64,000 nucleotides of DNA from contig JAUXXQ010000148.1 in assembly GCA_030684815.1 (NCBI GenBank), positions 1 through 64,000 of the forward strand. Reading direction: 5' to 3'. Positions 51,569 to 62,100 of this stretch are shown here, piece after piece. The stretch is from Methylobacter sp. Lineage in GTDB: Bacteria > Pseudomonadota > Gammaproteobacteria > Methylococcales > Methylomonadaceae. Position numbers and translations under genes: made by a program. The first letter of the stretch is position 1; the number at the start of each line of letters is the position of its first letter. The notes under the pieces were generated by a model, which saw only the letters and a list, made by a program, of their open reading frames with translations, searched no databases and had not been told where the DNA came from.

Positions 51569-51775
51569 GTTGTAGCCGCGTTAACCCACTGATTGTGAAA
51601 AACAAAGCCTACGAAAATCACAAAATTTTCGGACTATCAACTTAACACGAAGTAGACCTTCCAGGTTTTTACTGGAGCCATCCATGGCAGTCGTAAAACC
51701 TGGAAGGTCTACTTCGGCATGCTTGTCCCGCTTTAAATGGGAAGCCAATTTTCGTGTTTTTTCGTGGACAGCGCC
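51569..51775. repeat. Gap with R2 copy b carrying a nested insert
   Basis: CTACGAAAATCACAAAATTTTC (CACGAAA-family arm) is followed by R2 from about 51638 to 51747, and then the second arm (TTTTCGTGTTTTTTCGTGGAC). In R2 the core hairpin is interrupted by ACTGGAGCCATCCATGGCAGTC. Elements are thus nested three deep. The region lies between the convergent mltB and corC genes. Confidence 0.7.
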
Positions 51776-52618
51776 CTACTCTATTATTTTCAGCTTCAGC
51801 AAATGCACGCGTCGACTATCCGCCCGGATGACTTCAAATTTCATCGTATCGACCACCAGACTTTCGCCTTTTTTCGGCATGTGTTCAAGCTGACTAACGA
51901 TAAAACCGCCGATGGTGTCGTATTCATCGGTGGCCAAATGGGTGGAAAAGTAGTCGTCAAACTCATCGATAGGCGTTAGCGCCTTGATCATATATTCATG
52001 GGTATTGCGCTGAAAAATATAGCCTTCATCTTCATGCTCGTCGTGCTCGTCTTCAATCTCACCGACAATCTGCTCTAACACATCTTCAATGGTGACCAGG
52101 CCTGCCGATTGGCCGTATTCATCGACGACAATGGCCATGTGGTTGCCGTTGGTGCGCAATTCTTTCAGCAGCACATTCAAACGCTTGCTTTCCGGCACGA
52201 TGCAGGAGGGGCGCATTATTTCATGCACTTTCATGGTCTTGTTGTCCAGAATGCGGGTCAGCAGGTCTTTGGCCAGCAACACGCCGACCACCTTGCTGCG
52301 GTCGCCGTCGATGACCGGATAACGCGAGTGCCCGAATTCGCACACTAGCGGCATGATGGTTTCCAGTTCGGCATCTTTAGGCAGGACAACCATTTGTATA
52401 CGCGGGATCATGATGTCCCTGACCCGCATTTGCGACACTTGCAACACACCTTCAATCATCGACAAGGCGTCTGTGTCCAACAGGCGTTTTTCCCGCGCCT
52501 CCCGTAATATTTCCAGCAAATCCTCAAGGTCTTGCGGCTCCCCAGTCAGTAAGTGGCTAATTTTATCGACCCAACTTTTCTGCGGGGAGTGTCTACTGGG
52601 GGGTTGTTCATCACTCAT
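51776..52618 (-). CDS. corC: CorC/HlyC-family CBS-domain protein
   Basis: 280 residues. Without the membrane DUF21 domain, as in E. coli CorC. Two CBS repeats: VRDIMIPRIQMVVLPKDAEL ... SRYPVIDGDRSKVVGVLLAK and VHEIMRPSCIVPESKRLNVL ... HMAIVVDEYGQSAGLVTIED. A C-terminal CorC_HlyC domain (YDTIGGFIVSQLEHMPKKGE) follows. Members affect magnesium and cobalt resistance or assist membrane partners. It overlaps ybeY by eight bases in the conserved ybeZ-ybeY-corC unit. Confidence 0.92.
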   Translation of the reverse strand: MSDEQPPSRHSPQKSWVDKISHLLTGEPQDLEDLLEILREAREKRLLDTDALSMIEGVLQVSQMRVRDIMIPRIQMVVLPKDAELETIMPLVCEFGHSRYPVIDGDRSKVVGVLLAKDLLTRILDNKTMKVHEIMRPSCIVPESKRLNVLLKELRTNGNHMAIVVDEYGQSAGLVTIEDVLEQIVGEIEDEHDEHEDEGYIFQRNTHEYMIKALTPIDEFDDYFSTHLATDEYDTIGGFIVSQLEHMPKKGESLVVDTMKFEVIRADSRRVHLLKLKIIE

Positions 52619-53075
52619 TTATTAGTGCCTCGATATAGGGGTTATCAATCTGTAATTTAGTTAAAATAGCTATTTCTTTGGCTTCCATCAGCTCGGCCTC
52701 TGCTTCGTCAATATGATCGTAGCCCAGCAAATGCAACACGCCATGGACAATAATATGCGCCCAATGATGCGCTAACAGTTTGCCTTGTTGTTGCGCCTCC
52801 CGTTCCAATACCGGCGCACAGATGACCAAATCGCCGAGCAAATTCAGCTCGACGCCGTCAGGCAGTTCGACCGGAAAACTGAGGATATTGGTCGGGCCTG
52901 ATTTATGGCGGTACTGCTCATTTAGTTCGGCGCTTTCCTGTTCGTCAACAATGCGCACCACAACTTCAGTGTCCTGAGCGTAATCATCCAGCGCCGTATC
53001 GACCCAACGCTGAATTTGCTCCGGTTCAGGCTGACCGGGCGAGGCAAAAATAGTCTGGATTTCTATATCATTCAC
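52611..53075 (-). CDS. ybeY: Endoribonuclease YbeY
   Basis: 154 residues. The zinc site HIIVHGVLHLLGYDHIDEAE is complete (HGxLHLxGYDH), and NEQYRHKSGPTNILSFPVEL is the conserved substrate-side strand. YbeY takes part in 16S rRNA 3'-end maturation and ribosome quality control. It overlaps ybeZ and corC. Confidence 0.96.
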   Translation of the reverse strand: MNDIEIQTIFASPGQPEPEQIQRWVDTALDDYAQDTEVVVRIVDEQESAELNEQYRHKSGPTNILSFPVELPDGVELNLLGDLVICAPVLEREAQQQGKLLAHHWAHIIVHGVLHLLGYDHIDEAEAELMEAKEIAILTKLQIDNPYIEALINE

Positions 53076-54043
53076 GATACGGCCTTATGTTCTTTCTCGT
53101 AGGCTTCGTAAGCATAAACAATGCGTTGCACCAACGGATGCCTGACCACATCGCGCGCATCGAAAAAGGTAAAGCTGATGCCTTCAACGTTTTTCAGCAC
53201 CACCAGCACATGGCGCAAACCGGACATCCTTTCCGACGGCAGATCAATCTGCGTCACATCGCCAGTGACTACAGCTGTCGAGCCAAAGCCGACCCGGGTC
53301 AGGAACATTTTGATTTGCTCGACCGTGGTATTTTGCGCTTCGTCCAAAATAATAAACGCATCATTCAATGTTCTGCCGCGCATGAAAGCCAGCGGCGCAA
53401 CCTCGATAATGCCTTTGTCTATCATTTTTTCGACCCGCTCGAAACCGAGCATGTCGTACAAGGCATCATACAAAGGCCGCAAATAAGGGTCGACTTTTTG
53501 CGCCATATCGCCGGGCAAAAAGCCCAGTTTTTCGCCCGCTTCAACCGCCGGGCGCACCAGAATAATTTTCCTGACCTTTTCGCTCTGCAAGGCTTCAATA
53601 GCGCAAGCAACCGCCAGATAAGTCTTGCCGGTACCGGCAGGGCCGACGCCGAAGTTAATATCATGGCTCATGATTTTGCGCAGATAATCCTGCTGATTAA
53701 TGCCGCGCCCGCGAATCATGCCGCATTTGGTCTTGATGCTGATAGCCTGGCCGTTCGCCGCCGGCACTTCCAACAACTCATCAATCGACGCGTCCTGCAT
53801 GGCTAAATGCACCAGCTCGGAGGTCAGCTGTTCTTTTTCGGTGCAGTCAAACAACGTCTGCATCACCGCACAGGCTGCTTTGACCGAATTATCCAGGCCG
53901 GTCACCCGGAACTGATTGCCACGATTGGCAATTTCAACCTGAAGGCGCGATTCAATCTGCCGTAAATGGGCATCGAACTGGCCGCACAAATTGGATAAAC
54001 GCTCGTTATCGGCTGGCTCTAAAGAAATTTCTTGTGAAATCAT
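53072..54043 (-). CDS. ybeZ: PhoH-like ATPase YbeZ
   Basis: 323 residues. N-terminal KH-like part (RLQVEIANRGNQFRVTG), then the P-loop FGVGPAGTGKTYLAVACAIE and Walker B DAFIILDEAQNTTVEQIKMF, with TRVGFGSTAVVTGD. The ATPase works with YbeY in RNA metabolism and heat-stress survival. It is first in the ybeZ-ybeY-corC unit. A 381-bp repeat block separates it from miaB upstream, which elsewhere is adjacent. Confidence 0.95.
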   Translation of the reverse strand: MISQEISLEPADNERLSNLCGQFDAHLRQIESRLQVEIANRGNQFRVTGLDNSVKAACAVMQTLFDCTEKEQLTSELVHLAMQDASIDELLEVPAANGQAISIKTKCGMIRGRGINQQDYLRKIMSHDINFGVGPAGTGKTYLAVACAIEALQSEKVRKIILVRPAVEAGEKLGFLPGDMAQKVDPYLRPLYDALYDMLGFERVEKMIDKGIIEVAPLAFMRGRTLNDAFIILDEAQNTTVEQIKMFLTRVGFGSTAVVTGDVTQIDLPSERMSGLRHVLVVLKNVEGISFTFFDARDVVRHPLVQRIVYAYEAYEKEHKAVS

Positions 54044-54424
54044 AGTGTAGTTACGTTTATATAGAACACGGACGGCACGGATTGAACGGATGTGCTTTTA
54101 AATCAGTGTTTATCTGTCTAATCCGTTCAATCTGTGTCCTATTATATTTAATGTTTGAGAAAGTTTTTAACCGCAGAGTTACGCAGAGTGCGACGCAGAG
54201 TTTCGCAAAGATTTAAAAAACTCTGCGCGCCTCTGCGCTAACCTTTGCGTAACTCTGCGGTTAACGCTTTTAGCTCGCTCCCAAACCGGAGCTTAGGAAT
54301 GAGCAAGTTTTTAACCGCAGAGTTACGCAGAGTGCGGCGCAGAGTTTCGCAAAGATTTAAAAAACTCTGCGCGCCTCTGCGCTAACCTTTGCGTAACTCT
54401 GCGGTTAACGCTTTTAGCTCGTTC
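54044..54424. repeat. miaB-ybeZ spacer: ACGGATTGAACGGAT repeat and two 120-bp hairpin repeats
   Basis: 54062-54140 has AACACGGACGGCACGGATTG ... CCGTTCAATCTGTGTCC, an inverted repeat like those at 45962 and 58486. Then two nearly identical copies, about 54161-54281 and 54305-54424 (period 144 bp), each fold as TTAACCGCAGAGTTACGCAG ... TGCGTAACTCTGCGGTTAA. The second copy ends at the miaB stop. Confidence 0.85.
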
Positions 54425-55756
54425 CTAAGAAACATCGACCATCCGGCCGCGCAAAGAATTGGGCAAGGCTTCGGCAATCAGCACATCGACGAATTGTCCG
54501 GCCAATCGGGGATGGCCGATAAAATTAACCACCCGGTTATTTTCAGTCCGCCCCTGCATTTGCAGCGGGTTCTTTTTCGATTGCCCTTCGACCAGAACCC
54601 TTTGCACAGTGCCGATCATGCTTTCGGAAATCGCCGCCGTCATTTCGTTAATGCGGTTTTGAAACCGCTCCAAGCGCTGTTTTTTAACATCCCCCGGCAC
54701 ATCATCCGGCAACTCGGCCGCAGGCGTTCCAGGGCGGGCGCTGTAAACAAAACTAAAAGACAAATCGAAACCGATTTCTTCAATGAACGCCATCGTCTCT
54801 TCAAACTCAGCATCGGTTTCGCCGGGGAAGCCGATAATAAAATCCGATGACAAATAAATATTGGGGCGTACCGCACGCAACTTGCGGATGATTTCAATGT
54901 AATCGGCACGAGCATGGCCGCGCTTCATCATTTTTAAAATATGATCGCTGCCGCTTTGTACCGGCAAATGCAGATGATCGACCAGTTGCGGAATTTCGGC
55001 GAAAGCCTCAATCAGCGCGTCAGTGAATTCCATCGGGTGCGAAGTGGTGAAACGGATACGGTCTATACCGTCGACCGCCGCGACATAATGCAGCAACAGG
55101 GCAAAATCGGCGATGTCGCCATCGTCCATTTCGCCGCGATAAGCATTGACATTTTGGCCTAGCAGATTAATTTCGCGCACGCCTTGTTTCGCCAGCGCAG
55201 TGATTTCGGCGATTACATCATCAAGCGGGCGGCTGATTTCTTCGCCACGCGTGTAAGGCACCACGCAGAACGTGCAATATTTGCTGCACCCTTCCATCAC
55301 CGAAACAAAGGCTTTCGGGCCTTCAGCTCTCGGTTCGGGCATGGCATCGAATTTTTCTATTTCAGGAAAGGAAACATCAACGACGGGTTTATGCTGGCTG
55401 CGCGCCTGATCCAATAATTGCGGCAAGCGGTGCAAGGTTTGCGGGCCAAATACAATATCGACAAACGGTGCGCGTTTTTGCAGCGCCGCACCTTCCTGAC
55501 TGGCGACACAGCCGCCAACGCCGATAATCACGTCGGGGCGCTTGTCTTTAATCTTGCGCCATTTGCCCAAGGCCGAAAATACTTTTTCCTGCGCTTTTTC
55601 GCGTATCGAACAGGTGTTCAGCAACAAGACATCGGCTTGTTTAGGGTCGTCAATCAATTCAAACCCATGTGAGGCACTGAGCACATCCCGCATTTTGTCG
55701 GAATCGTACTCGTTCATCTGACAGCCGTTGGTTTGAATATAAAGTTTTTGTGTCAT
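54425..55756 (-). CDS. miaB: tRNA-2-methylthio-N6-dimethylallyladenosine synthase MiaB
   Basis: 443 residues from the ATG at 55756 ([19 protein letters not shown]). The N-terminal UPF0004 domain carries the auxiliary cluster Cys ([34 protein letters not shown]). The radical-SAM motif [16 protein letters not shown] has three Cys. A C-terminal TRAM domain has VLVEGQSKK. It adds methylthio to i6A37 of tRNA. Confidence 0.97.
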   Translation of the reverse strand: MTQKLYIQTNGCQMNEYDSDKMRDVLSASHGFELIDDPKQADVLLLNTCSIREKAQEKVFSALGKWRKIKDKRPDVIIGVGGCVASQEGAALQKRAPFVDIVFGPQTLHRLPQLLDQARSQHKPVVDVSFPEIEKFDAMPEPRAEGPKAFVSVMEGCSKYCTFCVVPYTRGEEISRPLDDVIAEITALAKQGVREINLLGQNVNAYRGEMDDGDIADFALLLHYVAAVDGIDRIRFTTSHPMEFTDALIEAFAEIPQLVDHLHLPVQSGSDHILKMMKRGHARADYIEIIRKLRAVRPNIYLSSDFIIGFPGETDAEFEETMAFIEEIGFDLSFSFVYSARPGTPAAELPDDVPGDVKKQRLERFQNRINEMTAAISESMIGTVQRVLVEGQSKKNPLQMQGRTENNRVVNFIGHPRLAGQFVDVLIAEALPNSLRGRMVDVS

Positions 55757-56153
55757 ATTTTTAAAAGTTAACTCCTGCAAAAATCACTGAGGCCAAGCCT
55801 CCGTTTGTTGATTTTATGGGAAAACGGCGCTGGATGGCACCTTGGTCATAATAAAAAAGCCCGGGCAATTGGCCAGGGCTGAGTAATCGGCGGCCATTAT
55901 AACCTGAACGCGATTTAAACAGTAAGTTGCGCCAGTGATAGACAGCCGCCTTGCCTGAACAGGCTATCAACTTAACACGGGACAGACCTTCCAGGTTGAA
56001 GGTCTACTTCGGCAGGCTTGTCCCGCTTTAAATGGGAAGCTCCTGAACAGATCTCGCATCAAGGTGGATTTTTGAAAAATCCACCTTGATGCCCACCGAA
56101 TTTAGCCAAAACCGCCGCACTTTTTCTTGCGGCCCACGTTACACGTAAGCACT
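55757..56153. repeat. 397-bp gap with R2 copy c and a perfect hairpin
   Basis: 55854-55885 has AAAAAAGCCCGGGC ... GGCCAGGGCT, a weak hairpin. R2 copy c runs at about 55964-56041 with a shortened core. Next, GCATCAAGGTGGATTTTT and AAAAATCCACCTTGATGC (56056-56092) form a near-perfect hairpin. GCCGCACTTTTTCTTGCGGC follows at about 56112. These lie downstream of the chemoreceptor gene on the minus strand and are likely to end its transcript. Confidence 0.65.
56056..56092. terminator. Perfect hairpin downstream of the chemoreceptor gene
   Basis: The two 18-base arms GCATCAAGGTGGATTTTT and AAAAATCCACCTTGATGC nearly touch, giving a long stem with an A/T-rich tip. It is placed 62 bp past the receptor stop. 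There is no U-run after it in the minus direction, so intrinsic termination is possible but not certain. Confidence 0.4.
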
Positions 56154-57818
56154 TTAGAAAACGTCTGAACCGCTATCGACAGTAAAACGCCCCACCGTCA
56201 CCGACAAACTTTGCGCTTGTTCTTCCAGCAATTCCGCAGAAGCGGCCGCTTCCTCCACCAAGGCGGCATTTTGCTGCGTCACTTCATCCATTTGCCCAAT
56301 CGCTTGATTGACCTGCTCAATACCCGATGTTTGTTCAACAGAGGCAGACCTGATCTCGGACATAATGTTAGTCACGCCGCGGATTGCGCCGACAATTTCT
56401 TCCATGGTTTTCCCCGCCTGGGCAACCAACTTAGTGCCGTCCTCAACCTTTTCCACCGAGTCGCCAATCAGGCTCTTTATTTCCCCGGCGGCGGCGGCGG
56501 CGCGTTGCGCCAGATTGCGCACTTCGCCGGCCACCACGGCAAAACCGCGCCCCTGTTCACCGGCGCGAGCCGCTTCAACGGCGGCATTGAGCGCCAAAAT
56601 ATTGGTCTGGAAAGCAATACTGTCAATCACCGTGATAATGTCGACAATCTTGCGCGAAGACTCATTAATGTCTTCCATCGTCGCCACCACCCGGTCAACC
56701 ACGGCAACACCTTTACCGGCAATGTCGGTCGCTCCGACAGCCAGCTGGTTAGCGTATTGGGCGCTTTTGGCATTTTGCTGCACAGTGGAGGTCAGCTCCC
56801 CCATGCTGGCTGCGGTTTCTTGAAGGCTCGCCGCCTGCTCTTCAGTACGGTGCGACAAGTCATTGTTGCCTGCCGCGATTTCTTTGGCCGCCATATTGAT
56901 GCTGCAGGTGGATTCCTTAATTTCTCCGACCAATCCCCGAAGATTTTCCACAGTGCCGTTCATACCGGCAATCACCGCGCCAAAAGTACCGGGATAGTTT
57001 CTGCTGATAGTTTGGGTCAAGTCGCCTTCAGACAAGGCATTGGCGATAACGGAAATGTCGTTCAAACTGCCTAAGGCATCCAAGGACATATTAATGTCGT
57101 CTTTTAACCGGCCAAGATCGCCGCGCCCTTGGGCTTGAACCCGTTGGCTGATGTCGCCTTGGGCAACGCCACCCATGACCTTGCCGACATCGCCCAGCAT
57201 GGTCTGCATGGTCTGCATGGCTTGCATGGCGTGGTCGATGGCAAGCCGATACTCACCTTCGACATTAATATTTACTTTTTTATTAAAGTCGCCTTCAGCA
57301 ATGGCATTCATCAATTCAGCAATGCCGCTGGTGGTGACCGACAGCGTTTTTGCAACCCCATTAAGTTGCTTCAAGGCCGTTGCAAAGCCGCCATGCAGGC
57401 CTTGCGGATAGCTTTTCCGGCCAAAATCGCCATAAGTCACATAGGCCATCGAATAATACATATCGACCTGTGCCGTTTCCACCTGATCCATCAGATTATT
57501 CAGCGCCCAAGCAATCTGTTGTAATGGCCGTTGTTTGCCGCCAATATGAACCAACCGCACATCAACCGAACCTTGCGCCCATTCCTGACTGGCGTTAAGC
57601 AAATTTTTCAGCAATTGTTGATCGGCTGACTTCGACGCGCGCCACCAAACGACAGATAAAGCCGAGCCGACAGTCAATAAAGACAGGATGATGACGCCAC
57701 TTGCTCCGGCTCCAGCCAAAACTAATAGCATCCAGCCATAAGCCAGCGCGCCGATCCAGCATAAAGCGGCCACTGCCAAGGCGGCAGATTCATTATTCTT
57801 AAAGCGACTGTAAAACAT
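56154..57818 (-). CDS. Methyl-accepting chemotaxis protein (Aer-like signalling half)
   Basis: 554 residues, preceded by the strong ribosome site GAGGAGCTGATCA. Two adjacent membrane helices near the N-terminus (about 13-56) form a hairpin anchor without a periplasmic domain. HAMP-type repeats follow ([59 protein letters not shown]). The conserved signalling tip is [20 protein letters not shown] and [19 protein letters not shown]. There is no sensor domain; the upstream gene, which overlaps by 20 bp, supplies a PAS domain. Together they make an Aer-like energy or redox receptor split into two proteins. Confidence 0.93.
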   Translation of the reverse strand: MFYSRFKNNESAALAVAALCWIGALAYGWMLLVLAGAGASGVIILSLLTVGSALSVVWWRASKSADQQLLKNLLNASQEWAQGSVDVRLVHIGGKQRPLQQIAWALNNLMDQVETAQVDMYYSMAYVTYGDFGRKSYPQGLHGGFATALKQLNGVAKTLSVTTSGIAELMNAIAEGDFNKKVNINVEGEYRLAIDHAMQAMQTMQTMLGDVGKVMGGVAQGDISQRVQAQGRGDLGRLKDDINMSLDALGSLNDISVIANALSEGDLTQTISRNYPGTFGAVIAGMNGTVENLRGLVGEIKESTCSINMAAKEIAAGNNDLSHRTEEQAASLQETAASMGELTSTVQQNAKSAQYANQLAVGATDIAGKGVAVVDRVVATMEDINESSRKIVDIITVIDSIAFQTNILALNAAVEAARAGEQGRGFAVVAGEVRNLAQRAAAAAGEIKSLIGDSVEKVEDGTKLVAQAGKTMEEIVGAIRGVTNIMSEIRSASVEQTSGIEQVNQAIGQMDEVTQQNAALVEEAAASAELLEEQAQSLSVTVGRFTVDSGSDVF

Positions 57819-58329
57819 TGATCAGCTCCTCGTAAGTGACGCCCTTGTCTTTTAACACATTGCCCAATACCGCCCCGGAGGCCGCCATTGCCTCTTTTGG
57901 GCCCGCGTTGCGCTCGGCCTCCAACATTGTACGATAAACATCGGTCACAATCGGAATGGCTTTGGGGTTAGGCATACGGCGCACCGAGCTGTAGCCAATC
58001 TTTTGTTTATTTTTGTCTTTCATCGGCGCGACATGGGTAAACACCCAATAAAAACCGCCATCTTTCGACATATTTTTAACGTAAGCAAAAATCTCCTTAT
58101 CTTCCGCCAAATAATCCCACAGCAACTTAAACACCACGCGCGGCATATCGGGATGGCGAATCATATTGTGCTGGCTACCCAAAAGCTCTTCCTCGCTATA
58201 CCCTGAATATTCGATAAAAATCTCGTTGCCGTAAGTAATGCGTCCGCTCAAATCGGTTTTGGAAACGATAAAATCATTTTCCCGCATCACCCGTTCCTGG
58301 GTTGTCGGGACTATATCTTTTCTCTTCAT
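57799..58329 (-). CDS. Aer-type PAS domain protein
   Basis: 176 residues with CTGAGGAGTACTC before the ATG. The PAS domain is close to that of Aer: [79 protein letters not shown]. Aer binds FAD in this domain to sense redox state. A C-terminal tail of about 45 residues ([19 protein letters not shown]) lacks membrane helices. It overlaps the MCP gene, so the two are made together and probably interact. Confidence 0.9.
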   Translation of the reverse strand: MKRKDIVPTTQERVMRENDFIVSKTDLSGRITYGNEIFIEYSGYSEEELLGSQHNMIRHPDMPRVVFKLLWDYLAEDKEIFAYVKNMSKDGGFYWVFTHVAPMKDKNKQKIGYSSVRRMPNPKAIPIVTDVYRTMLEAERNAGPKEAMAASGAVLGNVLKDKGVTYEELINVLQSL

Positions 58330-58647
58330 GAGTACTCCTCAGTTAATTATTTGGCCAAAAAAAAACGCAGCCGGTTTATTTTTATCAAACGTCAGATGGA
58401 AAATAGGATTGAAAATATTAGCACAGTCCTTCGCTTTTCGCTTGCCCCCAACATCCAAACCTAACCTGTAACTACTCAGCGAAAATAGAACACGGATGAT
58501 ACGGATAGGACAGATTTACACAGATTTTTTTAGAATGTGCTGCGCTTTTAATCAGTGCCTATCCGTTTAATCAGTGTCGCCTAGAGGCGCCTACTTTTGG
58601 CATCCGTGTTCAATTTAGTCATTTTTAACAGTCCCTGAGTAATTGCC
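58330..58647. other. 318-bp gap with an ACACGGAT repeat
   Basis: About 58486-58580 contains AACACGGATGATACGGATAGG ... CCTATCCGTTTAATCAGTGT, an inverted repeat of the family at 45962 and 54062. 58580-58595 has CTAGAGGCGCCTAC. The first part holds the promoter region of the PAS gene. No gene is visible. Confidence 0.55.
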
Positions 58648-59172
58648 CTAACCTTGAACAACCTTAACCACAAGCCCAAACTTCGGATGGTCCAGATAAT
58701 AAATCTCATCCGGTTTAACCGGGCGTTTTTCATTTAAGCGGTAAACCACCCCTGCCCCATCGACCGAATCAGCGGCCAACTCCACATCAACCAACAACAG
58801 CAAACCTGGCCCCTGTTGCAAGCGGACATAACCGGTCAATTTGCCGTCGGCACTTTGAATACGCACCGGCGCACTCAAGCCACCCGCGCCAAGCGGCTGA
58901 ATCCAAGCCAGATGCAAAAGAGGCCGGTACGCCGAATCTTGGGACAAGGCCGCATAGCTGTCGGCCAGCGCCAAATTATCCGGCTGATGATAAGCACTCG
59001 GCTCAGTCAAATCAGACGGCCAGCTTAGTTCGCTGGCTGTCTGCCCAAACACTTCAGTGGTGGGCATAGCTTGAGAAAAAGCGATCAACTCTATTTGATA
59101 CGCGCCACCTTCGGCTACAGCCTGATTGCTGATTAGCACCAGCATGGCCGTCAATATTTTTAACAAAGTCAT
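58648..59172 (-). CDS. CsiV-family exported protein
   Basis: 174 residues. Signal peptide LLKILTAMLVLISNQAVAEG. The mature protein starts AYQIELIAFSQAMPTTEVFG, the family's opening strand (YxVELIxFxQ). Other blocks are RPLLHLAWIQPLG, GYVRLQQGPGLLLLVDVEL and the C-terminal PDEIYYLDHPKFGLVVKVV. CsiV-like proteins bind peptidoglycan and are commonly encoded just after mfd. Here the start overlaps the mfd stop. Confidence 0.85.
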   Translation of the reverse strand: MTLLKILTAMLVLISNQAVAEGGAYQIELIAFSQAMPTTEVFGQTASELSWPSDLTEPSAYHQPDNLALADSYAALSQDSAYRPLLHLAWIQPLGAGGLSAPVRIQSADGKLTGYVRLQQGPGLLLLVDVELAADSVDGAGVVYRLNEKRPVKPDEIYYLDHPKFGLVVKVVQG

Positions 59173-62100
59173 TTCTTAACCGCCGATTTCAGGGTGAGTT
59201 TGTCGAGCAAACCGCTGATAAACGCCAGTTTCTGCTCGGTTGTTTCAAACGGCTGGATAAAGCGTAACTTATCCGCGCCGTCGAATTTATACAGTTGCGC
59301 CTGGGTTTGTATCAGCAAAATCAACTGCTCGGCATCGATATTCGGCGTCGCGGTAAAAATAATGCGCCCACCGCCGGCATTGGCCTCTATTTTCTTGATG
59401 CCCAGTTTTTCGGCCTGCTGTTTTAATTCGGTGGCGCTGAACAAGGTTTTTACTTGTTCTGGAAACAAACCAAAACGGTCTATCATTTCCACCTGCAATT
59501 CGCGCAAATCGTCTTTGCTTTGGGCATTAGAAATGCGTTTGTACAATACCAATCGGCCATGAATGTCGGGCAGATAATCTTCCGGAATCAGCGCCGAGGT
59601 TTGCAGATCGACTTCCGGCCCTCTGTCCATCGGCGTGTCGAGTTCCGGTTGTTTGCCCGATTTCAACGCGCTGACCGCACGTTCCAGCAACTCGGTATAC
59701 AGGGTAAAGCCGATTTCCTGAATTTGCCCACTTTGATCATCACCGAGCAATTCACCAGCACCTCGAATTTCCATGTCATGCGACGACAACATAAAGCCTG
59801 CGCCCAACTCGCCGGACGCTTCGACCGCTTCCAAGCGCTTAACCGCGTCTTTGCTTAACAACGTTTTCGGCGGCGTAATAAAATAAGCATAAGCCCGGTG
59901 ATGCGAGCGCCCTACCCGGCCGCGCAACTGATGCAATTGCGCCAAACCGAGTTTATCGGCGCGGTTAATAATAATGGTATTGGCGCTGGGAATATCGATG
60001 CCGCTTTCGATAATGGTCGAACACAACAGCAGATTGAAACGCTGATGATAAAAATCCAGCATGATGCGTTCCAGCTCGCGTTCCGGCATTTGCCCGTGCG
60101 CCATTTCAATGCGCGCTTCCGGCACCAGCGTTTGCAGTTCCCCAGCCATTTTTTCCATCGACTTGACATCATTGTGCAGAAAAAACACTTGGCCGCCGCG
60201 CTTGATTTCGCGCAAACAGGCTTCCCGGATCTGCGCGTCTATCCATTCGCTGATAAAGGTTTTGATCGCATGACGGTTCGGCGGCGGGCTGGCGATAATG
60301 GAAATATCGCGCAAACCCGACATTGCCATGTTCAAGGTGCGCGGAATCGGCGTTGCGGTCAGCGTCAGCATGTCCAGCTCATTGCGCAACTTTTTAAAAT
60401 GCTCTTTTTGGGTGACGCCGAAACGGTGTTCTTCGTCGATAACCACCAGCCCCAGCGCTTGATATTTAATGTCTTTCGACAATAATTTATGCGTGCCGAT
60501 GACAATATCGACCTTGCCCAACTCCAAATCATCAGTAATCTCCTTTTGCTGTTTGGCGCTGACAAAACGCGACAACACCTCGACGCGCACCGGCCAGTCG
60601 GCAAAACGATCTTGAAAGTTCTGATAATGCTGTTGCGCCAGCAACGTGGTCGGCACCAGCACCGCCACCTGTTTGCCGTTTTGCACCGCAATGAATGCCG
60701 CACGCATCGACACCTCGGTTTTGCCAAAACCAACATCGCCGCAAATCACCCTGTCCATTGGATGCGGGCTGGCCATATCGTCCAATATCGCCTCAATCGC
60801 AGTCTGCTGGTCGGGCGTTTCTTCAAACGGGAAGGCATCGGCAAAAGCGGCATATTCAACATTTTCAACCGCAAACGCATGGCCTTGCTTGACCGCGCGT
60901 TTGGCGTGGATTTCCAGCAATTCGGCGGCCACATCGCGGATGCGCCTAATGGCTTTTTGCTTGGCCTTGCTCCACTGATCGCCGCCCAACTTGTGCAACG
61001 GCGCGTTTTCCTCGCTCATACCGGTGTAGCGGCCTATCACATGCAAGGATGAAACCGGCACATACAACTTGTCCTGATTGGCGTATTCCAAGGCCAAAAA
61101 CTCGGAAGCGATACCGCCAATCTGCAAGGTCTGCAAACCCAAATAGCGGCCGACGCCATGTTCCTGATGCACCACCGGCGAACCCACGGTCAGTTCGTTC
61201 AGGTTGTTGACGATGTTTTCCAGCTCATGCGCGCCGGATTTTCGCCGTCTGCGCCGTTGCTGCACTTTTTCGCCAGACAGCAGGCTTTCGGTGATGATAG
61301 CGATAGCCGGGCTGGTCAGGCACAAGCCCTGATCCATCGGCGCCACCAAAATACACGGCGACAATTCGGACTGAAGAAATTTATCCCAATTTTCGACCGG
61401 CCGGGCGTTGATTTTATACTGCCTTAATTTGTCGATTAACGCTTCCCGACGCCCCGCCGATTCGGCGACAAACAAAATCTTGCCGGCAAAACTATCGACA
61501 AACTGCTGCAAAGCCTGGGCGGGTTGTTCCAATTTGGCGTCGATAGTGACATTGAGCAAAGGCTGGCAATCGAACACAACGCCATCGGCTGCCGAACTCA
61601 GCCGAATACGGGCAAACGCGCCGGTTCTTTGCGCCAGTTCATCGGCCGATAAAAACAACAATTCCGGCTTTAATAATGGCCTGTCGACATCATATTTTCG
61701 TTGCTGGAAACGGTCTTCGGCTTCGGCATAAAAAGCCTGAGAAGTTGCCTCAAAACTATCCGCCATCACCAGCGTCGCCGAAGGTGGCAAGTAGTCGAAC
61801 AACGACGCCATGAAATCGACAAACAGCGGCAAATAATATTCAATGCCGCCGGGCGTGATGCCTTTGCTGACATCCAGATAAAAATGGTTTTTCGGCGAAG
61901 TTTCCGGAAAAGCATCCCTGAACGCTTGGCGAAAATGTTTGATCGCGTCATCGGTAAACGGAAATTCCCGCGCCGGGAACAACTGGATTTGCCCGATTTT
62001 ATCCAATGAACGCTGGGTATCGGGGTCGAAAGTGCGGATAGACTCGATTTCTTCATCGAACAATTCGATACGGTACGGCACCTTGCTGCCCATCGGGAAC

